Assembly (NCBI RefSeq): GCF_900095695.1
Contig: NZ_FMIQ01000014.1
Coordinates: forward strand, 62,001-126,000
Source of the DNA: Hafnia alvei
GTDB taxonomy: Bacteria; Pseudomonadota; Gammaproteobacteria; Enterobacterales; Enterobacteriaceae
Length of the DNA: 64,000 nt
Direction of reading: 5' to 3'
Made by a program: the position numbers and the translations under genes. Numbering within the stretch: the first letter of the stretch is position 1; every line of letters starts with the position of its first letter. Below, piece by piece: positions 20,496 through 29,966 of the stretch. A model generated the notes under the pieces. The model ran no database searches, had not been told where the DNA came from, and saw only the letters and a list, made by a program, of their open reading frames with translations.

Positions 20496-21302
20496 TCAGA
20501 TCCCCAATGCGTCAGCGGCAAATCTCGCGATGCTCATTCGGCTCACGACATAATCCAACTCATTATCTTCTAGAAACCAAGCCGCCGATAAACCCGCATA
20601 GGCCATAATCCACATCAGCAATCTCTGCCTATCTAAGTTTGCGGCCTGCGTAACCACGGTGAGTTGGCGCAAAAAACGCTCGCGCTGCGTGCACGTTACA
20701 AGCTCTGGATTACAAAATAAGTTGGCATAATCATAACCACGCTCACCGAATAAGCCTTTGGGGTCAATTGCCAACCATCCACGTTCGCCAAAATCTAAAA
20801 TATTTCCATGGTGTATATCACCGTGTAATACCACTTCGTCTTGTGGACTAGACAACAGCGTTTCGGCAACCCTACAACACACTGATAGCAGCGGATCGTG
20901 AGGCAACGATGCAGCCTTCCGTAATGCCGTAAAACGCTGATGCAGTGCCTCCAACGGAGGTGCCGTTTCTTCACGGCAAGCATGCAACTGAGTAACGACA
21001 CGGCACATAATCTGGCTCGCTTCATCGTCTTGGCTATGTTTAGCCATATGCAGCAAATTTTTGGCTCCGCACGCGCGCTCCATCAGCAAGGCTTCGTTAT
21101 GATGAGCAACAACCTTCGCAGCACCATTCCCATTCCACCATTGCATTAAATCGGCACCACAGCGCTCCTCTTCAACCAGAGCAAGTTTCAGCATTAATGG
21201 AATGCCATCGCATAAAACTGGCAATAGCTGGCTGCTATGAGTCTCTATCACTGCCCCATCGGCCTGTAAATTCCACCGCGTTAACCAGTCGGAAAACATC
21301 AT
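20496..21302 (-). CDS. APH(6)/hydroxyurea-phosphotransferase family kinase
   Basis: 268 residues of the aminoglycoside/hydroxyurea phosphotransferase family (the APH(6) streptomycin kinase type). The catalytic loop VLHGDIHHGNILDFG has the HGDxHxxN motif, followed by WLAIDPKGLFGERGYDYANLF with the metal-binding aspartate. Many chromosomal relatives are uncharacterised, so resistance cannot be assumed. Two ATGs lie side by side; the one at 21299 has better spacing from AGGA. E. coli has no counterpart between cpdB and ytfE, so this is an accessory gene. Its codon and base use do not look foreign. Confidence 0.83.
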   Translation of the reverse strand: MMFSDWLTRWNLQADGAVIETHSSQLLPVLCDGIPLMLKLALVEEERCGADLMQWWNGNGAAKVVAHHNEALLMERACGAKNLLHMAKHSQDDEASQIMCRVVTQLHACREETAPPLEALHQRFTALRKAASLPHDPLLSVCCRVAETLLSSPQDEVVLHGDIHHGNILDFGERGWLAIDPKGLFGERGYDYANLFCNPELVTCTQRERFLRQLTVVTQAANLDRQRLLMWIMAYAGLSAAWFLEDNELDYVVSRMSIARFAADALGI

Positions 21303-21375
21303 CTTTCCTCGCTTTTTATTTGTTTAATTATCGCAAATGAATAAACAACCCCCAAAGAGTTATGGCTTAAGTTAT

Positions 21376-21398
21376 AAATTGCATTTAAAATGCACTTT
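21376..21398 (+). promoter_or_regulatory. NsrR operator upstream of ytfE
   Basis: AAATTGCATTT-A-AAATGCACTTT is an 11-1-11 inverted repeat matching the NsrR consensus AANATGCATTTNAAATGCATNTT at most positions. It lies 32-54 bases before the ytfE ATG, over the probable core promoter. The nsrR gene is in this same window (33549-33974). Confidence 0.85.
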
Positions 21399-21429
21399 AT
21401 AAAATATAGGTATCCTGAGGAACATAACT

Positions 21430-22101
21430 ATGGCATTACGCGATCTATCATTAGGTGAGCTGGCAATCACTATCCCACGTGCAACGCGTCTTTTCCGTCA
21501 GCATGATATGGACTTCTGCTGTGGGGGCAAACAAACTTTATTGCGCGTAGCCACCAAAAAAAATCTGAATGTTGATGAGCTAGAAGCGCAATTGGAAGCC
21601 CTCAAAAGCGAACCAAACAACGCCACCGCGCATGACTGGCGCACAACGCCGCTGGCTGAGATCACGCCGTTTATTGTTAAACGCTATCACGATCGCCATC
21701 GTGAACAATTGCCTGAGCTGATCCTCATGGCGGAAAAAGTAGAGCGCGTACACGGCGACAAACCAACCTGCCCAAAAGGTCTGGGTAAGCAGCTGAACTT
21801 AATCTATCAAGACCTCAGCCAGCACATGATGAAAGAAGAACGTATTCTGTTCCCGCTGATTGAACAAGGGATGGGCGCACAGGCTGGCGGTCCGATTTCA
21901 GTGATGGAAAGCGAGCATGACGACGCCGGTGAACAGCTTGAAGTCATCAAGTTCTTGACCAACAACGTCGTTCCACCTGAAGGTGCCTGTAATACTTGGC
22001 AAGCTCTGTATGCTGGAATCAACGAATTCATCAATGACTTGATGGATCACATCAGTTTAGAAAATAACTTACTCTTCCCACGCGCGCTGCGCGGTGAATA
22101 A
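21430..22101 (+). CDS. ytfE: YtfE/Ric, di-iron protein for iron-sulfur cluster repair
   Basis: 223 residues (E. coli 220). It restores Fe-S clusters damaged by nitric oxide or peroxide. The N-terminal ScdA-type domain has [11 protein letters not shown] with C30 and C31. The hemerythrin-like domain supplies iron ligands in [40 protein letters not shown] and [31 protein letters not shown] before the ATG gives a fair ribosome site. Control by NsrR is indicated by the operator upstream. Confidence 0.97.
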   Translation: MALRDLSLGELAITIPRATRLFRQHDMDFCCGGKQTLLRVATKKNLNVDELEAQLEALKSEPNNATAHDWRTTPLAEITPFIVKRYHDRHREQLPELILMAEKVERVHGDKPTCPKGLGKQLNLIYQDLSQHMMKEERILFPLIEQGMGAQAGGPISVMESEHDDAGEQLEVIKFLTNNVVPPEGACNTWQALYAGINEFINDLMDHISLENNLLFPRALRGE

Positions 22102-22121
22102 GAAATCTGTCACTCTAGAAC

Positions 22122-22150
22122 GCAAAAAAGCCGGCAAACGCCGGCTTTCG
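22122..22150 (-). terminator. Terminator of fklB
   Basis: AGCCGGC/GCCGGCT with a 4-base loop (22129-22146); on the minus strand it is followed by six T. It also faces the ytfE end. Confidence 0.9.
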
Positions 22151-22178
22151 CATTGATTAACGTTAACGCTAACCCAAA

Positions 22179-22799
22179 TTACAGGATTTCTAGCAGTTCA
22201 ACGTCAAATACCAATGCGCTGTATGGAGGGATAGAAGCACCCGCGCCACGTTCGCCATAAGCTAAGTTATGAGGAATATACAGCTGCCATTTCGAGCCAA
22301 CTGGCATCATGGTCAATGCTTCGATCCAACCTGGGATCACGCCGTTCACTGGGAATTCTGCTGGCTGACCACGTTCAACGGAGCTATCAAATACGGTGCC
22401 ATCAACCAGACGGCCGGTATAGTGGACGCGAACCTGATCCTGACGAGCTGGAATAGTCCCTTCACCTTTTTCCAGCACTTTGAACTGCAGGCCAGATTCG
22501 GTTACGGTCACATCATCATTCTTAGCGTTTTCTTCCAAGAATTTCTGACCCGCTTCAGCCAAGCCTTTTTGCTGTTCGCGACGCACGGCATCTGCACGTT
22601 CGTGAATTTCACGCAGCGCACGATGAACGGCTTCTACAGGAACCGCCGGAGCATTCCCTTCCATCGCATCGCGCAGGCCTGCCAACAGCGCTTCAGGCTG
22701 CAAACCTTCCAGACCAGACTCATTCAGCTGCTGGCCAACTTGCAGACCAATACCATAACTTGCTTGCGCTTCTATACTGTCAAAAGAAGGGGTCGACAT
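22179..22799 (-). CDS. fklB: FKBP-type peptidyl-prolyl isomerase FklB (FKBP22)
   Basis: 206 residues, the E. coli length. An N-terminal helical dimerisation domain ([34 protein letters not shown]) is followed by a C-terminal FKBP domain with [40 protein letters not shown] and [30 protein letters not shown]. It speeds prolyl cis-trans isomerisation and acts as a chaperone in the cytoplasm. AAAGGAAACACC precedes the ATG. Confidence 0.97.
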   Translation of the reverse strand: MSTPSFDSIEAQASYGIGLQVGQQLNESGLEGLQPEALLAGLRDAMEGNAPAVPVEAVHRALREIHERADAVRREQQKGLAEAGQKFLEENAKNDDVTVTESGLQFKVLEKGEGTIPARQDQVRVHYTGRLVDGTVFDSSVERGQPAEFPVNGVIPGWIEALTMMPVGSKWQLYIPHNLAYGERGAGASIPPYSALVFDVELLEIL

Positions 22800-23046
22800 G
22801 GTGTTTCCTTTAATCTTTAAAATGTAGAAGACGAAGCATAGCAGCGCAGGAGCCTAGGGTAAAATCTTGCGTCCAGAAGGATGACTTTTATCTAGGAAAA
22901 AGAAACAATAACACTTCATTTACTTGGTAAGATAAAGATAGGTTATTGCTCCTAGGTAATAGATACCATTTTTCAGAGTATTAACCTGTCATCTAGCGTC
23001 GATTTTCTCTACGCTTACGACTAAGGCACCATCAAGAGAGGTCATC

Positions 23047-23739
23047 ATGGGCAGAATCACGCCCAGGAGAAGAAGAAGCAGGCGGGTATATCAGCCCGTT
23101 TTGCGTACATGGCTCAACCTACGTCAGCGGATCTCACCGGAGCCGCAGGATCAGGAAACGGAGCATCCTATGTCTGCTAGTACGTCTGCCAAGCTGCTGG
23201 ATAAGCTGAAAGTGGTTAAACAGCACCTCTACAATGTGTGGCATATGCCCGATCGTTTCGATTGGATGGAGCCGCTACCTGCTTTCCACCGCCGCTGGGT
23301 GATTGTCGCTACAGTGGTACTTTTGCTGTCTCTTCTCTGGCCTTACTCTGACCCACAAGATGCTCGCTATACGCCTGAACAAACTCAGGAAAACGAAGCG
23401 CCCTTACAGGCCGGAATGCAAAACAACGATGCCCCACCGCCGCCGCGCGTAGCGCCGACGAATCAAACCGCCGCAAATGGCTGGCAGGAATACCATATTC
23501 AAGCGGGCCAAACCCTAGCGCAGTTATTTCGCGATAACCAACTGGATGTGAACGATGTCTTTGCCATGGCACAGGTTGAGGGCAACGATAAGCCCCTCAG
23601 TAATCTGAAAGCTGGGCAAGAAGTTGAGATCCAACACAACGCGCAGGGTCAGGTTATTGCACTCAAAATTGAAACCATCACGAACGAACAAATTGAATTC
23701 CGCCGCGAATCTGACGGCAGCTTTCGCCGAGTTCGCTAA
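23047..23739 (+). CDS. ytfB: YtfB, OapA-type cell-envelope protein
   Basis: 230 residues (E. coli 212). A basic cytoplasmic head is followed by one membrane helix at about residues 82-99 (RRWVIVATVVLLLSLLWPY). A Pro/Gln-rich linker leads to a C-terminal OapA/LysM-like domain with YHIQAGQTLAQLFRDNQL, FAMAQVEGNDKPLSNLKAGQEVEI and DGSFRRVR. In E. coli YtfB is linked to cell division and adhesion. The head is longer here; the ATG at 23047 has GAGAGG six bases upstream. Its TAA overlaps the TAG of the gene on the other strand. Confidence 0.9.
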   Translation: MGRITPRRRRSRRVYQPVLRTWLNLRQRISPEPQDQETEHPMSASTSAKLLDKLKVVKQHLYNVWHMPDRFDWMEPLPAFHRRWVIVATVVLLLSLLWPYSDPQDARYTPEQTQENEAPLQAGMQNNDAPPPPRVAPTNQTAANGWQEYHIQAGQTLAQLFRDNQLDVNDVFAMAQVEGNDKPLSNLKAGQEVEIQHNAQGQVIALKIETITNEQIEFRRESDGSFRRVR

Positions 23740-24098
23740 CCGCTAACCTGCTCTAACAGATATTCACGCAGTACAATCGCCTGATTGTGCTGCTCATCTC
23801 GGCTGCCATAGAGCAGCATCAATGGCTCATCGCGCTTTAACAGCCCAACTAATTCTTCACAGGCTTGGTTAGCATGCAGTTCTGCACGGTAAAGCTCGCC
23901 AAACTCTTGCCAAGACACGCGTTGCTCATGAAAAGCATGGCGTAGCTCATTGCTTGGCGCAACGGCCTTAAGCCACTGCACGCCTTCTAGGCGGACTTTG
24001 GAGATACCACGCGGCCATAGGCGGTCGGTGAGGAAAGTACTAGCAGGAAACGGGGCATGGACGTCGTAAACGCGGGCGATGTGGATAGTAGCAGGCAT
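23736..24098 (-). CDS. DUF488 (YeaO-like) protein
   Basis: 120 residues of the DUF488 family. Recognisable blocks are ARVYD, FLTDRLWPRGISK, LRHAFHEQRVSWQEFGELYRAEL, LMLLYGSRDEQHNQAIVLREYLL. E. coli YeaO is a relative, but it lies elsewhere in that genome. The function is unknown. The stop (TAG, 23736-23738) overlaps the ytfB stop on the opposite strand. The gene is placed between ytfB and rplI where E. coli has none, so it counts as accessory. Confidence 0.85.
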   Translation of the reverse strand: MPATIHIARVYDVHAPFPASTFLTDRLWPRGISKVRLEGVQWLKAVAPSNELRHAFHEQRVSWQEFGELYRAELHANQACEELVGLLKRDEPLMLLYGSRDEQHNQAIVLREYLLEQVSG

Positions 24099-24169
24099 AA
24101 GAGTCTCCTCGACAAAACTTATGCTAGTTTACGCCGTATTTCACGATAACCCGAGATTTTGGCGAGAAT

Positions 24170-24203
24170 AGAATGCAAAACGCCGGCACAAGGCCGGCGC
24201 TTT
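24170..24203 (-). terminator. Terminator of the rpsF operon
   Basis: CGCCGGC/GCCGGCG (24181-24187 with 24193-24199); on the minus strand TTTTGC follows. A second small stem AATAGCT/AGCTATT sits around the rplI stop. Confidence 0.82.
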
Positions 24204-24235
24204 GACGAGTTACATCGTTAATAGCTTTTCAGCTA

Positions 24236-24685
24236 TTACTCAGCAACTACAACGACATTCAGCTGTGCGAATACGTCGCTGTGTACCTGGAAGTGAACTT
24301 CGTGATCACCCACAGTACGCAGAACGCCATTCGGCAGGCGAACTTCGCTTTTCGCTACCTGAACACCGGCTGCAGTAACTGCATCAGCGATGTCGCGAGT
24401 ACCGATTGAACCAAACAGTTTGCCTTCGTCACCCGCTTTAGAAGCGAGAGTTACAGCACCCAGTTCGTTGATCTTAGCAGCACGAGCTTCAGCAACTGCC
24501 AGAACGTCAGCCAGTTTGGCTTCCAGTTCAGCACGGCGTGCTTCGAAGAACTCGATGTTTTTCTTAGTTGCAGGAACAGCTTTGCCCTGTGGAACCAAGA
24601 AGTTACGTGCGTAACCTGCTTTAACGTTAACCTGATCACCCAGGCTACCCAGGTTTGCTACTTTATCAAGCAGAATAACTTGCAT
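24236..24685 (-). CDS. rplI: 50S ribosomal protein bL9
   Basis: 149 residues, as in E. coli. It binds 23S rRNA domain V near the L1 stalk and helps keep the reading frame. The N-domain [36 protein letters not shown] is the family signature. A long central helix ([24 protein letters not shown]) joins the C-domain ending in [16 protein letters not shown]. It is the last gene of rpsF-priB-rpsR-rplI. Confidence 0.98.
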   Translation of the reverse strand: MQVILLDKVANLGSLGDQVNVKAGYARNFLVPQGKAVPATKKNIEFFEARRAELEAKLADVLAVAEARAAKINELGAVTLASKAGDEGKLFGSIGTRDIADAVTAAGVQVAKSEVRLPNGVLRTVGDHEVHFQVHSDVFAQLNVVVVAE

Positions 24686-24724
24686 TACCTTATCCTCTTA
24701 AAGTCGTTAATGGACAGCAGCCGA

Positions 24725-25274
<550 letters not shown>

Positions 25275-25282
25275 TGCAGCAA

Positions 25283-25699
<417 letters not shown>

Positions 25700-25720
25700 T
25701 TATTCAGCCTCCTGATAGGG

Positions 25721-25766
25721 TCAGCCGCGGCCCATGGAGGCAAGGAACGTGTTTGTGTGCGGCTGA
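25721..25766 (-). promoter_or_regulatory. Candidate S6:S18 autoregulatory leader element
   Basis: In the rpsF leader, TCAGCCGC (25721-25728) pairs with GCGGCTGA (25759-25766). In E. coli and other bacteria the bS6-bS18 complex binds a leader hairpin in this place and represses its own mRNA. Only the position and the paired stem with a CCG are seen; the binding details are not checked. Confidence 0.5.
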
Positions 25767-25779
25767 AAAATGACGCGTA

Positions 25780-25808
25780 ATCATACTTGCGCAGGGTAGG
25801 AAACTCAA
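25780..25808 (-). promoter_or_regulatory. rpsF operon promoter
   Basis: On the minus strand TTGAGT (25808-25803), a 17-base spacer and TATGAT (25785-25780) make a consensus-like sigma-70 promoter about 100 bases before the rpsF ATG. Confidence 0.78.
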
Positions 25809-26070
25809 GGTAATTGGCGAAATTATTATCGGGGGGAAGATCGGTAAGAGAATAATGCCGTTGTTTGCCTCTCGAAGGCCGCCAGCAAGGCGTAAGCATT
25901 TATTGTCAAAGACATTCAGTTTTTTTGACTCTAAACAGCAAAAAATGTAGCTATCAATTGAATGAATGAGGACTAAACTATTCATATCGGCAACGGATAA
26001 TGCTGTTTACCCAATAAATCGCCAATCTAGAAGTTATTCAACCTAAATCAACAACATTGAGGAGAATCCG

Positions 26071-26346
26071 ATGAAATCAATCATCGCCCTCGTGACGACA
26101 TTAACCCTGTTTGCCGCCACCAATGCACTCGCAGCCACTGAAATCACCGGTCGTCAGGCCAATAGCCTGATCGCCAATGAATATGCAGTGATTAGCGTAA
26201 ACCATGACGTCCAGAACGTGCAGGAAGCCTTGCCCCAGCTGCAACAAGAAGCTGCGGCACAAGGTGCAAAATATTATCAGGTGATTGTGATGCATGAACC
26301 TGAAAGCAATGGACAAATGCACGTTAGTGCAGCCCTGTTCCACTAA
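26071..26346 (+). CDS. yjfY: YjfY, YhcN-family (DUF1471) secreted protein
   Basis: 91 residues, the E. coli YjfY length. A signal peptide ends ALA|ATEI. The mature domain has ITGRQANSL, AVISVNHDVQ, and the C-terminal QGAKYYQVIVMHEPESNGQMHVSAALFH, which matches YjfY better than other family members. TTGAGGAGAATCCG lies before the ATG. It stands beside and divergent from rpsF, as in E. coli. The function is unknown; relatives respond to stress and affect biofilms. Confidence 0.88.
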   Translation: MKSIIALVTTLTLFAATNALAATEITGRQANSLIANEYAVISVNHDVQNVQEALPQLQQEAAAQGAKYYQVIVMHEPESNGQMHVSAALFH

Positions 26347-26454
26347 AAACCGATGCAACACCAGAGAGCAACGCAACAACCTAAGATAGTTCAATAAAAG
26401 GTTGAGACAATCCTGCCAAAGACCAAACAATAACAAAGAGATATATCGCTACGT

Positions 26455-26491
26455 TGCCCTGTATGACACCCATCATACGGGGCTTTTTTTC
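26455..26491 (+). terminator. Terminator of yjfY
   Basis: CCCTGTATGA/TCATACGGGG (26457-26466 with 26473-26482, one G-T pair), 6-base loop, then C and seven T. Confidence 0.85.
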
Positions 26492-26493
26492 GC

Positions 26494-27243
26494 TTAAAGA
26501 TGGCGAGAAAAGAACTGAACACCCACATCTAATGCCGACACCGTGATTTTATGACCAATCGCCGGCTCAGTTTCGAAACGAACCTGCGCCAGCAAATTCT
26601 GCTCACCCAAATCACGAATTAAACGCCGACTCTCTTCGGCAGGAACTAAATCATCAGCCAATCCATGCCAAATCAGCAACGGCTTATCGGCCAGTTTCTC
26701 CAGCCGGTCGACGACTTGATATTCTGCCAAGAAAGCTAAATCCGCAGTCAGTTGCTGGCGAGCCTCTGGGGTTTGAGCATCAAAAGGAGGGAAAAGCGTT
26801 GGTGCAAGAGAAAGATAATAGCCCGAGCCCATAAACGACGCGGCTGCTTGGATCCACGGATAGCGCACCTTAGCTCCCAGCGTAGTCATTCCCCCCAATG
26901 ATGCACCACACACGCCAACACGATTGTCTGAAATCAGGCCTTCTTGTTGATAATGCTGATAAATAACCGGAAGCTCATCGATATTAGATTTTAAAATATC
27001 CCAGAAATGGGTTAAACGGTACGCGCTATCGCCGTTAAAACGCGCGCCATGCAAATTAGCCTCAGGCGAGATGGTACGAAAACCCGCTTTAGCAAACGCA
27101 TAACCAAAGTAGGAATAAACCTCTTTCGATGAGGTAAAGCCATGATAGAAAAAGATTGTGGGTAACGGCTGCCCCTGCTTTCCTGCCGGAGCCGCATGTA
27201 ACACGGGGATCCCCCCAATCACTTCATCAAACATCTCAACCAT
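26494..27243 (-). CDS. yjfP: YjfP, alpha/beta-hydrolase (esterase)
   Basis: 249 residues from the ATG at 27243, the same as E. coli YjfP, shown there to be an esterase on short acyl substrates. The lid-side motif FFYHGFTSSKEVYSYF is followed by the nucleophile elbow GVCGASLGGMTTLG, the acid in WHGLADDLVP and the histidine in PAIGHKIT. TGAGGAG lies about ten bases before the chosen ATG; a start nine codons further upstream lacks one. The physiological substrate is not known. Confidence 0.92.
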   Translation of the reverse strand: MVEMFDEVIGGIPVLHAAPAGKQGQPLPTIFFYHGFTSSKEVYSYFGYAFAKAGFRTISPEANLHGARFNGDSAYRLTHFWDILKSNIDELPVIYQHYQQEGLISDNRVGVCGASLGGMTTLGAKVRYPWIQAAASFMGSGYYLSLAPTLFPPFDAQTPEARQQLTADLAFLAEYQVVDRLEKLADKPLLIWHGLADDLVPAEESRRLIRDLGEQNLLAQVRFETEPAIGHKITVSALDVGVQFFSRHL

Positions 27244-27421
27244 TTTCTTATCACTCCTCAGGCTACGCATCGAGGGTAAATAATGAGTCGTCGCTCAAAG
27301 AGAAACAATCACTTCTGGTTCTATCTTATGACGCAGTAAGGAATTACGTTCCACCTGCTGGTCAATTCCGCACCATGCAGGATACAATTAAACAACTTGC
27401 CTCCCCTTAACAGGCCATCCC

Positions 27422-27730
27422 ATGAAAAATATAAAGCTTTCTTTTGTACTCGCAATGACGCTGTTTTTGACCGCCTGCGGCGTCATGAACAGCAAGCCAG
27501 TGCCACCACCTGCACCGGGAGCACATGCTCAAGAGGTTCGCCGCGACCAAACAAGCGGATTAGATCGTATGAGAACCATCAGCGCACAGGTTTATGGTAG
27601 CCCGATGAATGCTCAGGAAGTTATTCAGAAACAAGCTGATGAGGCAGGTGCAACCTACTACTACGTCATTATGGTCGATGAAACCGGTGTACCGGGCCAG
27701 TGGTATGCTCAGGCCATTTTATATAAGTAG
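27422..27730 (+). CDS. bsmA: BsmA (YjfO), lipoprotein of the YhcN family
   Basis: 102 residues. The N-terminus has a lipobox (TLFLTAC|GVM), so the mature protein is lipid-anchored. A Pro-rich linker (PVPPPAPGAH) precedes the DUF1471 domain with LDRMRTISAQVYG, EVIQKQADEAGATYYYVIMVDETG and WYAQAILYK. In E. coli BsmA (biofilm stress and motility) is linked to peroxide and acid tolerance in biofilms. The ribosome site is weak. yjfN follows, as in E. coli but in a different relation to aidB. Confidence 0.9.
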   Translation: MKNIKLSFVLAMTLFLTACGVMNSKPVPPPAPGAHAQEVRRDQTSGLDRMRTISAQVYGSPMNAQEVIQKQADEAGATYYYVIMVDETGVPGQWYAQAILYK

Positions 27731-27765
27731 GTTTGTGGGCTTTATTTAACAAATCCTATACGCCC

Positions 27766-27823
27766 GGTAAAAGTCTACGCGCTCTGTCTCATTATCAGGC
27801 AAAGCTCGTGGACTTTTTTTTAT
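27766..27823 (+). terminator. Terminator of bsmA
   Basis: AAAAGTCTACG/CGTGGACTTTT (27769-27779 with 27807-27817, one G-T pair), long 27-base loop, then more T. Confidence 0.7.
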
Positions 27824-27900
27824 TATCACGCTGTTATGAATACGTTAATACAACTCAACAATTTCGTCTGGACGATGAAATATGCGTAAGGAGTTCGCCG

Positions 27901-28176
27901 ATGAACAGATCCCCTGTGCTCAACACATTGTTGCTTTCAATTGGTTTAATTAGCGCATCCGCCCAATCAGCAGAAAACGTTAATGCCGATCTCACCACTG
28001 GACTTAATCAGGTCGGTATTATTTCAGTACACGATATTGTGGGAGAGCCCCACGATGTAGAACGCATTATTGCGCTAAAGGCCGATGAGCAAGGTGCTAG
28101 CTACTACCGAATTCTGACCATGGATGAAAACACGCCGCAGCACACGTGGCACGTTACTGCGGCGTTGTATAGCTGA
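27901..28176 (+). CDS. yjfN: YjfN, YhcN-family (DUF1471) periplasmic protein
   Basis: 91 residues, the E. coli length. A signal peptide (LLLSIGLISASAQSA) precedes DLTTGLNQVGIISVHDIVGEPHDVERIIALKADEQGASYYRILTMDE, which is nearly the E. coli sequence. The E. coli protein is reported to activate the DegP protease. The start is the ATG at 27901 with TAAGGAG nine bases before it; the frame runs open back to 27733, but that part has no start signals. The stop is one base away from the aidB stop on the opposite strand. Confidence 0.92.
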   Translation: MNRSPVLNTLLLSIGLISASAQSAENVNADLTTGLNQVGIISVHDIVGEPHDVERIIALKADEQGASYYRILTMDENTPQHTWHVTAALYS

Positions 28177-28177
28177 G

Positions 28178-29812
28178 CTAGCTCGCTAACCCCATCGCCC
28201 GCTGTAACAGGATCTCCTGAGTTTCGTTATTGATGACACTAACCCCGTCATAGGAAAAATATTGTTGGCACCACGCTTGAGCAATATCAGCCGGAGCAAA
28301 ACGTAAAAGCTGAGCCGCGGCACTCAGATTAAACAACTCGTCGCAAATGATCCTCGCTTCAGCCTCATTGGGTTTCTGTAAACGTTTCGACAAATTCCGC
28401 CACGCCTTATCAAATAACGCACTTTGCCCTTTCACGTCAGCTAGCTCTAGATTAAGCATCTCTTCCATATGCGGATTTTGGCGCCATACCCGCAATACGT
28501 CTAAACACATGATATTGCCAGAGCCTTCCCAGATACTGTTTACCGGTGCTTCTCGATATAAACGCGGCAGTTCGCTCTCTTCGCAATAGCCAATTCCTCC
28601 TAACGCTTCCATAGCCTCAGCGATAAAGGGAATACCCTGTTTACAAATTGAATACTTAGCTACCGGCGTCATTAGGCGACCAAACAGTTTCTCACCCTGC
28701 ACATGCGGCATTTCCCAAGATCGACAAAGACGAAACAGCAACGACGTTTGTCCTTCAAGCCGCAGCGCCATTTTGGCGAGTACCTGACGCATCAGCGGCT
28801 GCTCGGCTAGAGGTTTACCAAATGCCTGTCTCTGCAACGCATGATAAAACGCCACGGTGAACGCCCTTCTCATCAACCCATGGCTGCCCAATGCGCAATC
28901 AAAGCGAGTTGAGCTTCCCATCTGCAATATCAGGCGAACTCCCTCTCCTTCATCACCGAGCAGCCATCCCGTCGCATCCTGAAACTCAACTTCTGCGCTC
29001 GCATTTGAACGATTACCCAGTTTCTCTTTCAGCCTTTCGATGCGAATCGCGTTGCGCGTGCTATCCGGCAGAATACGAGGAACAAAAAAGCAGGAGAGTC
29101 CGCCGCTGGCCTGCGCCAAAATCAGGTGCGCATCGCTTTGTGGAACCGAGAAAAACCATTTGTGTCCCACCAGCCGGTAAGGCTGACCATTGCCACTGCC
29201 TTCTAACGGCGTTGCCTGCGTCGTATTGGTAAGCACATCCGAGCCGCCCTGTTTTTCCGTCATTCCCATGCCGATGAGCAGCCCTTTTTTCTGTTCTATG
29301 GGCAGCGCGTGCGGATCATAGCGGTCAGACAGCAACCTCGTTAGCCATCCGCTCATTGTGGTAGGCAACGTTTTTTGCAGTACCGGAATCGCGCCAAGGG
29401 TCATGGTGATTGGGCAAAGTGTACCGCCCTCAACTTGGCTATGCAGCAGAAAACGAGCGGCGCGTGCCGCGAACGCTCCTGCCGGTGCATCTGTTTGCCA
29501 CGGCAAATTATGCACCCGATTTTCAGTTAATCCCTGCATCAACATGTGCCAAGCGGGATGAAACCGTACATCGTCGATACGCCGTCCAGCCGCATCGTAG
29601 CGCAACAGCTCAGGAGGATTGGCGTTTGCCATTCGGCCAAGTTCAAGCGATTCTGCCGAACCTAGCTGTAAGCCGACTGCGCTTAGCAATGCAGAATCCC
29701 AGCCTGCCAGCTCTCGTTCAACGGCCTCTTGGAGCGGAATATCAGAAAGGTAGAGATTGCTGTTACTTAGGGGGTGCGGTTGATTAAAAACCGTATGTGT
29801 TTGCCACGTCAT
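28178..29812 (-). CDS. aidB: AidB, acyl-CoA-dehydrogenase-like alkylation response protein
   Basis: 544 residues (E. coli 541). A flavoprotein with an acyl-CoA dehydrogenase fold and a DNA-binding C-terminal part. It is part of the adaptive response to alkylating agents; its catalytic reaction is not settled. Blocks seen: GGTLCPITMTLGAIPVL, LIGMGMTEKQGGSDVLTNTT, GHKWFFSVPQSDAHLILAQ, LGNRSNASAEVEFQDATGWLLG and EAMEALGGIGYCEESELPRLYREAPVNSIWEGSGNIMCLDVLR. It is convergent with yjfN. Confidence 0.96.
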   Translation of the reverse strand: MTWQTHTVFNQPHPLSNSNLYLSDIPLQEAVERELAGWDSALLSAVGLQLGSAESLELGRMANANPPELLRYDAAGRRIDDVRFHPAWHMLMQGLTENRVHNLPWQTDAPAGAFAARAARFLLHSQVEGGTLCPITMTLGAIPVLQKTLPTTMSGWLTRLLSDRYDPHALPIEQKKGLLIGMGMTEKQGGSDVLTNTTQATPLEGSGNGQPYRLVGHKWFFSVPQSDAHLILAQASGGLSCFFVPRILPDSTRNAIRIERLKEKLGNRSNASAEVEFQDATGWLLGDEGEGVRLILQMGSSTRFDCALGSHGLMRRAFTVAFYHALQRQAFGKPLAEQPLMRQVLAKMALRLEGQTSLLFRLCRSWEMPHVQGEKLFGRLMTPVAKYSICKQGIPFIAEAMEALGGIGYCEESELPRLYREAPVNSIWEGSGNIMCLDVLRVWRQNPHMEEMLNLELADVKGQSALFDKAWRNLSKRLQKPNEAEARIICDELFNLSAAAQLLRFAPADIAQAWCQQYFSYDGVSVINNETQEILLQRAMGLAS

Positions 29813-29897
29813 ATCCAGTGTCCCTTGCGGCCCCCGTTAACCGGGTTAAGTCACTAAGTATGATCGTTTAGGCTGATTTTGCTGGAGGGCAGTTCAC

Positions 29898-29934
29898 AAA
29901 AGAGAAAGGGCGGCCTGAGCCACCCTTTGTAACG
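29898..29934 (-). terminator. Possible terminator of rlmB
   Basis: AAAGGGCGGC/GCCACCCTTT (29905-29914 with 29919-29928) with one C-A mismatch. On the minus strand it is followed by TTCTCTTTTG, an impure T run. Confidence 0.45.
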
Positions 29935-29966
29935 CTGTATGTTCAGTTAGGCAATATTACGCAGGC

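Noticed and set aside
28175-28184. GAGCTAGCTC palindrome across the yjfN and aidB stops as a bidirectional terminator
   Set aside because: Only ten bases with no room for a loop and no T run; it is likely a by-product of the two stop regions.
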